From the NCBI GenBank assembly GCA_003151895.1, contig PLYX01000228.1, forward strand, positions 438-17,868: a stretch of DNA of 17,431 nucleotides, in the 5' to 3' direction. Below, in pieces: positions 7,205 to 14,373 of the stretch. The notes beneath the pieces are model-generated. The model was not told where the DNA came from. It made no database searches and worked only from the letters and a program-made list of their open reading frames with translations. Position 1 is the first letter of the stretch. The number at the start of each line of letters is the position of its first letter. This stretch comes from Solirubrobacterales bacterium. Its GTDB lineage: Bacteria; Actinomycetota; Thermoleophilia; Solirubrobacterales; Solirubrobacteraceae. The translations under genes and the position numbers were made by a program.

Positions 7205-10200
7205 GGTTCGACTTCTTCGCTTTGCCGGCCGGGCCGTATGCGCGTCGTGCTTGCTTCTTGCAGGCGGGCCGCTTGCGCTTCGGCTTCTTCCCGCACGCCT
7301 TCAGCGCGCTCGCCAGCTTCTGCGCTCGCGTCAGGGACTTTGGCTTGACCGTCGGGGTGGACACGGAGGGCACCAGATTGCCGGGTCCCTGGAAGGTCAG
7401 AGAGCCGGGGGTGGGATCTTCGGGCGCGGCGACCGGGCTCTGGCACGCATCGCCTTCGCAGGACGGCGGCGGGGGCGGTTCTACTTCGCCGCCGCCGACG
7501 CGGGCGTCGTAGACATCGATGGCGGTGTCGGTGTCGCGGTGGGAAAGCTGCGATCTGGTGAGGAAGAAGACGTCGTTGCCGGATTCAGACGCATCGAGGA
7601 ACGCCGATTCTTCTTTGGAGGTCCCGGAGGAGATCAAGTCGACGCAGCCGCCGGAGGCGGGGCTGTAGGTGGGGGATGCCGCGGTGCAGCTGCCGATGCT
7701 CGGCGGCTCGTACTGATAGACGTCCTCGGTGCCGTTGGTGTCCCGCGGCACCAGGGCGTCGGATGAGTTGAAGAAGAGGCGGCCGGAGTCGGAGAGGTAG
7801 CGGGACTGGTAGAGATCCGTCGTCGAGGAGGTCCAGCGGGGGACGTTGGCGGCGAGCCAGTCACCCGGTTCCCAGGCCTGATTTTCGTCGACGAGACGGA
7901 CCCCAAAGTGGGTGACTTCGACGCCGCGGGGGCGGGCGCCGGTGGGGTTGCAGGAGGCGCAGACGAGCTTTCCTTCGCCGTAGAGGTAGACCTCCTCGTC
8001 GGGCTTGCCGCTCGCGGCGTCACGGTTGTCATAGCCGGTGAGGGGACGCTGGGACATGAAGGCGAGCCAACGGCCATGGGGGGCGACGCGGGCGGTGAGG
8101 CGGTAAAGCCCGTCAACCCCGGTGGGCAAGTCGCCGCGGTCTGCGGCGGAGAGGACGGCGACGAGGGTCGTCGTGCCTTCGTGGCGGAGGTAGAGGTTGG
8201 GCTGGCCGGCCCGGGCCTTTTCGCCGTGTTCGTTTTCTTCTTCACCGGTGAGGACGCCGTCGGCGGCGAAGTAGAGGAAGGAGCCGTCGGCGGAGGCGCC
8301 GAGGACGTAAGCCCTGACGCGGGCGGGTTCGCCGGAGCTCTCAGGGGTGAGGTCGGTGAGGTCGCAGCGAAGCTGGCCGGCGACTTCTTCGATCCGGCAT
8401 TCGTAGAGGTCGGCTTCGCCTGCCCCGGCGCCCGAGCCGGCGGTGAGGCGCTGTTCGTCGGTGAAGAAGACGCGAGAGGCGTCGGCGGAGGCGAGCTGGA
8501 ACCGGGGTTCGGTGCTGGCGCTGCCGCCGCCGCTGCCGCCCTGGACGGCGTCGAGCTGGAGCGTGCAGGCCAGCGCCGGTGCGGTGCATTCGCCGGCGCC
8601 GCCCAAGGGGCTCTGAGCTTCGGTGGCGTTGTAGCGGAGGTACAGGTGGCTGTGGTAGCCGCCGTTAGACCGGTTAGACCAGACGACGCGGGAGCCGTCG
8701 GAGGAGATCGCGTCGCGGGTGACACTGCTGCCGACGAAGGAGCCGAGACTCGGACCGCCGCTCGCCGCTTCGGCACCGGGTCCGGGCAGGACGCTGAGCA
8801 GGCGGAGGGATTCGGCGGGCGGCGCGGCGGCCGACCACTCATAGAGGCCCAAGCCTTTGGCCGGCAGCGGGGCCGAGGTGAGGGCCACGAAGGATTCGAG
8901 GACGAGATGGGAGAAGTCGGGGTTGGCGCCCCCGAAGAGGGGGCCGCAGACCTGAATGGGTGTCCCTGGGGGTGTCCGCGGGCCGGCGTCGCATTCTCGG
9001 TCTTTGCCGAATTCGGCGCCTTCGGGCGTGTTTGCGGCGGTGACGAGCGGGCGGTAGCAGGACTGCGTGCACGGTTCGGTGGGGTCGCCGGGGGGAAAGT
9101 CGGTGCGCAGGTAGGGGGTCTGTTGTGAGGCTTCGGGGGAGAGGGCGGGTTCGAAGGCGCCCTCGGGCTGAAGGAGGCCGAGCGAGAGGTCATTGGAGAA
9201 GAAGACGTACTCTTCTGCCGGAGGCTTACCGGTCGCTTCGGCGTGGGGGACGGGGAGATCGCGCGAGGACCAAGAGGAGGAGCCCACCCCCCCGCGGGTT
9301 GAGAGGACCTGGATGAAGCCGGTGTTGCCCTGGGGCTCTGATTCGGTGGGGGCGTTCGCGGTGAAGACGATCGCGTCGCCGGAGGCGGAGGCCTGGCTCA
9401 CCCACCCACCGATCGGCATTATCTGGGCGCCGCGCTTATCGGGGGGAGAGACCAGCTCCCACGCGCGGTGGTCGGGGAGGACCGACCCAACTGTGACCCC
9501 ACCCGCCGCCTGGGTGGTGAAGGCGAGGGTCGGGCCGGGGAAGCCGGCGGGGGCGATCGAGTTGACGGCGAGAACGCGGTAGCGGTAGACGGTGTGTGGC
9601 TGGAGGTTCTGGAGGTGCTGGGAGACCGAGACATCGGCAACGCCTGCGCCGAGCGGGGCGTCCGCGATCGGGGCCTGGGCGGCGCCGGTGAAGGGCGGTT
9701 GCGCTTCTTCTTGGTTTTTGAGGTACTCGGCTTCGGTGAGGTACTCGAAGCGGTAGGAGGTGGCGTCGCCGAGGGGGTTGATCTGGGCTTGCAGGGTGGC
9801 CGACTCGGCGGTGACGTCGCTGGCGGAGGTGGAGTCGATCGCGGCGGGGGGCAGGGTGGTGAATTCGGCGGTTTCGCCGTCGATGCCGGCGAGGGGGGCG
9901 TTTTCGTTGTGGGCGACGACGCGGAAACGGTAGGCGGTGGCGGGGACGAGCGGGGAGACGGTCTGGCAGGCTTCGTGGGCGCTGAAGTCGGCGCCGATCG
10001 AGGCGGACTCGGCGGTGACTTCGGTGCCGGCGCCGAAGCTGTTGCCGTCTTCTTTGAACTTGGCCGCAGTGATGTATTGGAAGTGGACGGTGGTTTCCTT
10101 GTCCTCGGGGTTGACCTTGGCGCAGAGGGTGGCGGAGACCTTGTGGATCGGGGCCGCCCTGGAACCGGTTTCGGGGAGGGGCCCGGCTTCGGGGAGCGCG

Positions 10201-11732
10201 AAGATCTGGGCGGCGCTGTTTTCGTAGCTGGCAGAGCTGGCGAGGTAGAGGCGCTGGGCGGCATCGCCGAAGGCGAGGGCGTTGCCCTGCGGGTGGCCGA
10301 TCACTTCGCCGCCAGCGCCGAAGGCCTCGAGCTGGGCGCCGGAGGAGTCGAACTCGAGCAGGGTGGCAGGCTGCTGATTTTCCCCATATCCCGGTTCGAT
10401 CTGGTCGGAGACGAAGAGGTCGCCGGTGGCAGGGTCGAGGGCGAGGGCGTTGGGGTGGCCGTAGGGGGCGGAGGAGTCGAGGGTGTAGAGCAGTTCGCCC
10501 GAGGGCTTGAGCTTGGAGAGCACGCCGGGGGTCTCCGCTTTGCCTTGCGCGGTGGTTTCCACCGTGGCCCCGGCGGAGGCGGTCATTTGGGGGACGTCGG
10601 TGTCGGCGAGGGCTCCGACGAACGTTACCGTGCGGCTCACGGTCGCTCCACGCACGTTGCCGGAGCCGATCGTGGAGAGCGCTTCGAGGGCGCTCTGGAT
10701 GCTGAGGCAGCTAGGTTCGGCGCTCGGGCAGTCTGCGGGCGAGGTGGGAGCGTCGAAAGGAATAGGGGCGGTGGTCTGGCCTTCGAAGGTGAGGGTGTAG
10801 GTGCCGCTGGCGGGCGGGGTGATTTCCTGTCTCTCGTTAGTGCCTGGGATCTGCGGCTTGAGAGTGTAGAAGTCGCCGGCCGAATCGACGGCGAGGGCGG
10901 AGATTTCCCCGGCGCCGGGAAGTTTGAGTTCGGAGAGGAAGGCGCCGGCGGGGCTGAACTGCTCGAGGCGGTTGACGTCGCCGACCCAGACGTTGCCGAA
11001 GGAGTCGACGGCCACGGGGAGTCGTTCGCCGCCGAACTGGGCTGCGCCGGCGCCGTGGGAGCCGGCGCCGCAGACATTGGTGGGAGGGCCGGCGTTGGTG
11101 CAGAGATCGGGGTTGCCCGAGGTCCCGGTGTTGACGCCCTTGCCGAACATGAGGAGAAACGCGCCGGAGGGGCTGAACTTCTGGATGCGGGAGTTGTTGG
11201 CATCGCTGACGTAGAGATCCCCTGCGCCGCCGGGGGAGTTATCGACGGCGACGCCCGGGGGCAAATAGAGCTGGCCGGCGCGGGAGCCGAAGGTGCCCTG
11301 TTCGCAGCCGGTGGCGGTGGTGCACGCTTGGAGTTCGGCGGCGCCGTTGCGAACGCCCCAGCCGAAGGCGAGGAGGAAGTTGCCAGCGGAGTCGAACTTA
11401 TCGATACGGCTGTTGTTGGAGTCGGCGACGTAGACGTCGCCACTGGAGGGTTCACCGATGGACTGGTCGACGGCGACGCCGGAGGGGTCGTTGCACTGGC
11501 TGGCGCTTTGGCCGGGTGGGCAGAAGTTGGGGGCGGCGGCCGCGGCCGAAGCGGCGTTGTGGGCGAGGGTCAGGGTGAGAAGGCCGAGCGCGAGCAGCGC
11601 GAGCAGGGCGGCGGGGCGACCGCGGCCCGACGAGGGCGCAAAGATCCCTGGGACGGCACCGGAGCGAGCGCGCCGAGCGACACCGGAGGGGTGAAGGAGG
11701 GAGTTGCGGGGGTGTCGCTCGGTGGGGGTCAC
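7191..11732 (-). CDS. Giant exported NHL-repeat / Fn3-like / propeller protein with basic tail
   Basis: This 1513-residue protein has a signal segment at about 44-66 (RPAALLALLALGLLTLTL...) after a long basic N-terminus. Residues about 80-500 hold NHL-type beta-propeller repeats such as PSGVAVDQ...GDVYVADSNNSRIDKF and GDLYVSDANNSRIQKF. Two Fn3-like domains follow at about 534-640 and 634-737 (TAYRFRVVAHN, TVYRYRVLAVN). From WELVSPPDK near 760 to about 1430 there are TolB/WD40-like blades (SADASRVFFT, GASADGSFLYFA, LSDSGRLFF). The end is a basic tail with two Cys spaced through KKPKRKRP. The GTG at 11732 is chosen because AAAGG lies 7 nt before it; a longer reading from 11834 would begin inside a strong hairpin. 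A near-perfect TTGACA at 11785-11780 has no clear -10. Adhesion or extracellular scaffolding is inferred from the domains; no enzyme motif was seen. Confidence 0.82.
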   Translation of the reverse strand: MTPTERHPRNSLLHPSGVARRARSGAVPGIFAPSSGRGRPAALLALLALGLLTLTLAHNAASAAAAAPNFCPPGQSASQCNDPSGVAVDQSIGEPSSGDVYVADSNNSRIDKFDSAGNFLLAFGWGVRNGAAELQACTTATGCEQGTFGSRAGQLYLPPGVAVDNSPGGAGDLYVSDANNSRIQKFSPSGAFLLMFGKGVNTGTSGNPDLCTNAGPPTNVCGAGSHGAGAAQFGGERLPVAVDSFGNVWVGDVNRLEQFSPAGAFLSELKLPGAGEISALAVDSAGDFYTLKPQIPGTNERQEITPPASGTYTLTFEGQTTAPIPFDAPTSPADCPSAEPSCLSIQSALEALSTIGSGNVRGATVSRTVTFVGALADTDVPQMTASAGATVETTAQGKAETPGVLSKLKPSGELLYTLDSSAPYGHPNALALDPATGDLFVSDQIEPGYGENQQPATLLEFDSSGAQLEAFGAGGEVIGHPQGNALAFGDAAQRLYLASSASYENSAAQIFALPEAGPLPETGSRAAPIHKVSATLCAKVNPEDKETTVHFQYITAAKFKEDGNSFGAGTEVTAESASIGADFSAHEACQTVSPLVPATAYRFRVVAHNENAPLAGIDGETAEFTTLPPAAIDSTSASDVTAESATLQAQINPLGDATSYRFEYLTEAEYLKNQEEAQPPFTGAAQAPIADAPLGAGVADVSVSQHLQNLQPHTVYRYRVLAVNSIAPAGFPGPTLAFTTQAAGGVTVGSVLPDHRAWELVSPPDKRGAQIMPIGGWVSQASASGDAIVFTANAPTESEPQGNTGFIQVLSTRGGVGSSSWSSRDLPVPHAEATGKPPAEEYVFFSNDLSLGLLQPEGAFEPALSPEASQQTPYLRTDFPPGDPTEPCTQSCYRPLVTAANTPEGAEFGKDRECDAGPRTPPGTPIQVCGPLFGGANPDFSHLVLESFVALTSAPLPAKGLGLYEWSAAAPPAESLRLLSVLPGPGAEAASGGPSLGSFVGSSVTRDAISSDGSRVVWSNRSNGGYHSHLYLRYNATEAQSPLGGAGECTAPALACTLQLDAVQGGSGGGSASTEPRFQLASADASRVFFTDEQRLTAGSGAGAGEADLYECRIEEVAGQLRCDLTDLTPESSGEPARVRAYVLGASADGSFLYFAADGVLTGEEENEHGEKARAGQPNLYLRHEGTTTLVAVLSAADRGDLPTGVDGLYRLTARVAPHGRWLAFMSQRPLTGYDNRDAASGKPDEEVYLYGEGKLVCASCNPTGARPRGVEVTHFGVRLVDENQAWEPGDWLAANVPRWTSSTTDLYQSRYLSDSGRLFFNSSDALVPRDTNGTEDVYQYEPPSIGSCTAASPTYSPASGGCVDLISSGTSKEESAFLDASESGNDVFFLTRSQLSHRDTDTAIDVYDARVGGGEVEPPPPPSCEGDACQSPVAAPEDPTPGSLTFQGPGNLVPSVSTPTVKPKSLTRAQKLASALKACGKKPKRKRPACKKQARRAYGPAGKAKKSNRRAK

Positions 11733-11792
11733 TCGTGTGCCTTTCTGGTGGGGTGGCGCATGTTTCGGTTCGTGCGCGGTGTCAAGCGCCCG

Positions 11793-11824
11793 GTTCCTGA
11801 GGCGACTCGAGCCGCCCCAGGAAC
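11793..11824 (-). terminator. Strong hairpin between the collagen-like and giant genes
   Basis: GTTCCTGGGGCGGC, a TCGA loop and GTCGCCTCAGGAAC pair over 14 positions including two G-U pairs on the minus strand. It follows the collagen-like stop codon by about 30 nt and precedes the giant gene. There is no U-tract, so it may terminate partially, stabilise the upstream mRNA end, or act as an attenuator that tunes the ratio of the genes. Confidence 0.5.
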
Positions 11825-11853
11825 GTAAGCGCATATGCCGCCTGCGAGGTCGG

Positions 11854-12636
11854 CTAGCCGGTCACCGCCCACGAACCGAACCCGTTCCCCGCTATTCCTA
11901 CTTTGAGCAGGACCTGCAGAAGAGCTCCGGTAGTTCCGGCACCTTCCCCGCCCCCGGGCTTCAAGAAGCCCTCGCTGAAGGATTCTGCATTGTTCAGGCC
12001 GCCAATGTAGACACAGAGGTGGCCTGAGGCGGCCTTCGGTTCAGCAACGGTTCCAACCGGGGTCCCGCACTCCGTGGGAGAGGTGGACGGCTGTTCAAAG
12101 TGAAGTTCTTTGCCAGCTGTGTCGATCAAGTGAACATGGCAGGACGGCGCTACCGGGTTTGCCAAGCATTCGGCCGCCGGCTCTGTGAGAGGTGCCGCGA
12201 GCGGAATCGCGAATGAGGCGATGGCGACGGTTGCTATGGGACTGGAGCCTTCCATCGGCCCGAAGGCCCAGGCGCCGGTCTCGGTTTCATTTTCCGGCAG
12301 CGTTTTGGTGAAGCCCGTCGTGCCGTTTTTGCCGTTTTTGCCCGGAGGGCCTTCTTTGCCTTCTTTACCTTCATTGCCCGTAGCGCCCGGCGTGCCCGTG
12401 CCGGTCGCGCCAGTCGCTCCGGTTGGCCCCGCGGGGCCCTGAGCACCGTTTGCCCCATTCGCCCCGCTCTTCCCGTTCGCGCCTTTCAACGACTTCAGCA
12501 CCTTTGGGCTGATCTGCTTCGTCGAGGTGATCAGGTATTTGCTGGCGGCGTAGGCGCCGCCGGTCATGGCGAACACCAGCGCGAGCGTCATCGCGACGTT
12601 GGTGTAGGTGAAGCGCTTGCGTAGTCTTGAGAACAT
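11854..12636 (-). CDS. Collagen-like exported protein
   Basis: This 260-residue protein starts MFSRLRKRFTYTNVAM, followed by a hydrophobic stretch ending GGAYAAS at about residue 31, either a signal peptide (AYA cleavage) or an N-terminal anchor. Eighteen Gly-X-Y triplets lie at roughly 50-106, interrupted once by a stray GT pair after nine. The first half is Ala/Asn/Thr rich and the second charged (GKE, GKE, GPP, GKN). A C-terminal globular domain of about 145 residues carries four Cys. The start at 12636 is preferred because it yields the family N-terminus and has GGAGG 10 nt upstream. An ATG at 12681 with AGGGAGG 4 nt upstream is a real alternative that adds 15 residues. The gene follows the TetR gene closely, suggesting co-transcription. 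A surface stalk or trimer role is inferred. Confidence 0.82.
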   Translation of the reverse strand: MFSRLRKRFTYTNVAMTLALVFAMTGGAYAASKYLITSTKQISPKVLKSLKGANGKSGANGANGAQGPAGPTGATGATGTGTPGATGNEGKEGKEGPPGKNGKNGTTGFTKTLPENETETGAWAFGPMEGSSPIATVAIASFAIPLAAPLTEPAAECLANPVAPSCHVHLIDTAGKELHFEQPSTSPTECGTPVGTVAEPKAASGHLCVYIGGLNNAESFSEGFLKPGGGEGAGTTGALLQVLLKVGIAGNGFGSWAVTG

Positions 12637-12697
12637 CGTTTTGGTTCCTCCCCTGGCTTTATCTTGAGTTGTGAAGCTCATCTGTCCTCCCTCTGTT

Positions 12698-13792
12698 TCA
12701 CTGCGAGCTCGTGGTGTGAGCACCTGCCTGCCCCCCGCTATGGGGGGTGCCCGTATGGGTGCGGATGCTTTTCGTCAGCTGCCGGCCCGTTCCGGTCAAC
12801 GTCCATGCGTTGGGTGCTCCCTGGCCCGGGCCGAGGCCCGTGTTGGAGATCAGGCCGAGGCGCTGCAGGCGGTTGAGGAGCTTTGAGATCTGGCCCTGGT
12901 CTGTCATCCCCGCGCTCTCGCCGATCGTGCGGTTCGATGGACCCGGTTCCCGCCCACCCAGCTCTGAGACCGCCAGCAGGACGCGCACGGTGCGGTAGGT
13001 CAGGCGCATGCCAGCGCCTTTGAAGGGGTCCTCCAGCAATCTCGCGTCGCGGTGATCGCTCACGCGCGGCTCTATTGGGCGGTCCAACTCCTTGCGCGCC
13101 GCGGCGGGACCGAGATACGGCAGCACGATCATGCTCACCAGCTGGTTTGAGAGATCGAGCAGCCTGCCTGCGCCCTTCAGGGTGTCCCCCGCCATGGGGG
13201 GCGGCTCTTGGCCGGGGCGCACGATGCGGGCGTGGATCACCGACAGCGCGCCGCCGACCAGGCCCTCGGCGGTGAGCGGTGGCAACGATGCGGCGTTCGC
13301 GGATTCGCCGCGGCCCTCGTCGATCGCGGCAGCGACCCGCGCGAGCACCTGACCCCGACGCTCAAGCGTCCTCGCGCCGCCGGTCAGCGACTCGCAGATC
13401 AACAGGCGCCCGATGACGGGCTCCTCGTCGAGGAAGCAGAGCAACGCGAGCAGTCCCGCTCTGATCCGCTCGCGCCACTTCTTCCCGGACGCGTAGGCCG
13501 GCAATACGCGCTGGGAGGCGAACGCCAGCGCATCGTCGAACGCCGCGAGGAAGCAATCCTCACGGTCGCTGAAAGCCTCATAGAACGTGCGCCGCGAAAC
13601 ACCCGAGCGCTCCACCACGTGCGCGACGCTCACGTTCTCCGCTCCCTGCTCGGTCGCGACGTCGAACATCGCCGCGAGGATCCGTGCGCGCTGGATCTGC
13701 GCGACCTGCGCGTGACCGAAGCCGTTGCCCTCACGACGCGCCCGTGCGCTCGCGGCGCGCAGCGACTGCGGCGAGCGCACGGCGCCAGCCAT
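12698..13792 (-). CDS. TetR-family regulator with an additional C-terminal winged helix
   Basis: Residues about 31-90 form a TetR_N domain: QRARILAAMFDVATEQG, then the HTH core VERSGVSRRTFYEAFSDREDCF. A helical ligand and dimer domain follows to about residue 230. At 364 residues it is much longer than the usual 190-230, because residues about 260-343 add a second DNA-binding unit, MRLTYRTVRVLLAVSELGG...TDQGQISKLLNRLQRLGLI, resembling MarR-like winged helices. The start ATG has GGGAG 7 nt upstream. It is the first gene after a 577-nt leader region and precedes the collagen-like gene closely, so it is probably the local regulator of the surface operon and of itself. Ligand and operators are unknown. 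Two G/C-rich hairpin repeats lie inside the coding sequence. Confidence 0.88.
   Translation of the reverse strand: MAGAVRSPQSLRAASARARREGNGFGHAQVAQIQRARILAAMFDVATEQGAENVSVAHVVERSGVSRRTFYEAFSDREDCFLAAFDDALAFASQRVLPAYASGKKWRERIRAGLLALLCFLDEEPVIGRLLICESLTGGARTLERRGQVLARVAAAIDEGRGESANAASLPPLTAEGLVGGALSVIHARIVRPGQEPPPMAGDTLKGAGRLLDLSNQLVSMIVLPYLGPAAARKELDRPIEPRVSDHRDARLLEDPFKGAGMRLTYRTVRVLLAVSELGGREPGPSNRTIGESAGMTDQGQISKLLNRLQRLGLISNTGLGPGQGAPNAWTLTGTGRQLTKSIRTHTGTPHSGGQAGAHTTSSQ
12731..12747. repeat. Hairpin repeat CCCCCC-ATAGC-GGGGGG inside the TetR gene
   Basis: On the minus strand a perfect 6-bp G/C stem closes an ATAGC loop. It encodes part of the disordered C-terminal tail (TPHSGG). Similar elements occur at 13186 and 13965. 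Confidence 0.5.
13186..13201. repeat. Hairpin repeat CCCCCC-ATGGC-GGGGG inside the TetR gene
   Basis: On the minus strand a G/C stem closes an ATGGC loop. It is read in a different frame (PPMAGD) from the copy at 12731, so the similarity is at nucleotide level rather than from protein sequence. Confidence 0.5.
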
Positions 13793-13821
13793 CTCAAAGC
13801 TCCCTCACCGAGCGGGCGGGC

Positions 13822-13852
13822 CCCTGGGCGCCGAGAGAGTAGGCCCCCAGGG
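13822..13852 (-). other. Stem-loop just upstream of the TetR ribosome binding site
   Basis: CCCTGGG (13852-13846 on the minus strand) pairs with CCCAGGG (13828-13822), with further GGCC/GGC pairing inside. It lies about 20 nt before the Shine-Dalgarno of the TetR gene and could modulate its translation or end the leader RNA. Confidence 0.4.
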
Positions 13853-13930
13853 ACGTGCCCGTATCGTTCGAGACACCGGCCGCACAGCGACCGAGCGTCC
13901 CGCGTGTGGGAGAACACGACAAGTCATAGG

Positions 13931-13947
13931 GCGCGCGTGTCGCGCGC
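13931..13947. other. GCGCGCG/CGCGCGC hairpin
   Basis: Perfect 7-bp alternating G/C arms at 13931-13937 and 13941-13947 enclose a 3-nt loop. On the minus strand it is the last compact hairpin of the leader, 139 nt before the TetR start. It could be a terminator-like stop without a U-tract, or a site of unusual DNA structure. Confidence 0.4.
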
Positions 13948-13964
13948 GAGTACCCGGTCGGGCA

Positions 13965-13979
13965 CCCCCCACGGCGGGG
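13965..13979. repeat. Hairpin repeat CCCCCC-ACGGC-GGGG in the TetR leader
   Basis: Third member of the C-tract, AYRGC-like loop, G-tract family, here in intergenic DNA and in the opposite orientation to the two copies in the TetR gene. Confidence 0.45.
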
Positions 13980-14035
13980 AGCACGCGAGCAGCCCTTCGG
14001 GTACAGGCAACCAAGCCGGGGCTTTTGCCCGGCGA

Positions 14036-14073
14036 GCCGCGGAGCTATCCCGCGGCGAAGGGAGCTATGCCCT
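14036..14073. repeat. Twin hairpins with matching 7-nt loops
   Basis: Hairpin 1 pairs GCCGCGG (14036-14042) with CCGCGGC (14050-14056) around the loop AGCTATC. Hairpin 2 pairs AGGG (14059-14062) with CCCT (14070-14073) around AGCTATG. The stems differ while the loops and the preceding GG match, and GGAGCTAT recurs exactly 20 nt apart (14041 and 14061). AGCT is self-complementary, so the two RNA loops could kiss. Confidence 0.55.
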
Positions 14074-14087
14074 AGAAGGCAGCTGTC

Positions 14088-14141
<54 letters not shown>

Positions 14142-14305
14142 CTACTTGGGACCCGTCATCGGCACATGGACTCTCTACTGCGCTATTCCCCAATGAATGC
14201 ACGCTAAGCACAACTCTTTCCCTGTTGCGACCCGGTCCCTCTCCCAAGGTCCCCGTCAAAAACCGGCTTGGTGTCGACCACGAGGACCGACCCCTACCCG
14301 ACCTT

Positions 14306-14345
14306 ATGTTTCCCGGCAGCCCTTCGGACGCCGAGTTGGAAACAT
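14306..14345. promoter_or_regulatory. Inverted repeat spanning the predicted leader start site
   Basis: ATGTTTCC (14306-14313) and GGAAACAT (14338-14345) are perfect complements 24 bp apart. A nested CGGC/GCCG pair lies inside with a CTTCGG element near its centre. The right arm overlaps the -10 box and predicted start site, the left arm lies about 30 bp downstream, as in a looped or two-site operator. Confidence 0.45.
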
Positions 14346-14373
14346 CTTATACACAATGCTCCCCATCTGTCAA
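14344..14373 (-). promoter_or_regulatory. Near-consensus sigma-70 promoter overlapping the cinA stop
   Basis: On the minus strand a perfect TTGACA (14373-14368) is followed by TATAAG with a 16-bp spacer (14351-14346), or TAAGAT with an 18-bp spacer (14349-14344). The TGA stop of cinA lies within the -35. Such a strong promoter is rare in DNA this GC-rich and usually marks stable RNA or highly expressed genes. It points toward the TetR gene and surface operon, about 545 nt downstream. Confidence 0.6.

Noticed and set aside
9468..11828. 786-residue plus-strand open frame opposite the giant NHL protein
   Set aside because: Gly/Glu/Val-rich composition is what the complement of a high-GC3 gene gives. 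The minus-strand frame carries clear NHL and Fn3 motifs.
11733..11834. N-terminal extension of the giant protein to an ATG at 11834
   Set aside because: The extra 34 codons cover a strong hairpin, have no ribosome binding site, and give an Arg-rich stretch. The GTG at 11732 has AAAGG at good spacing.
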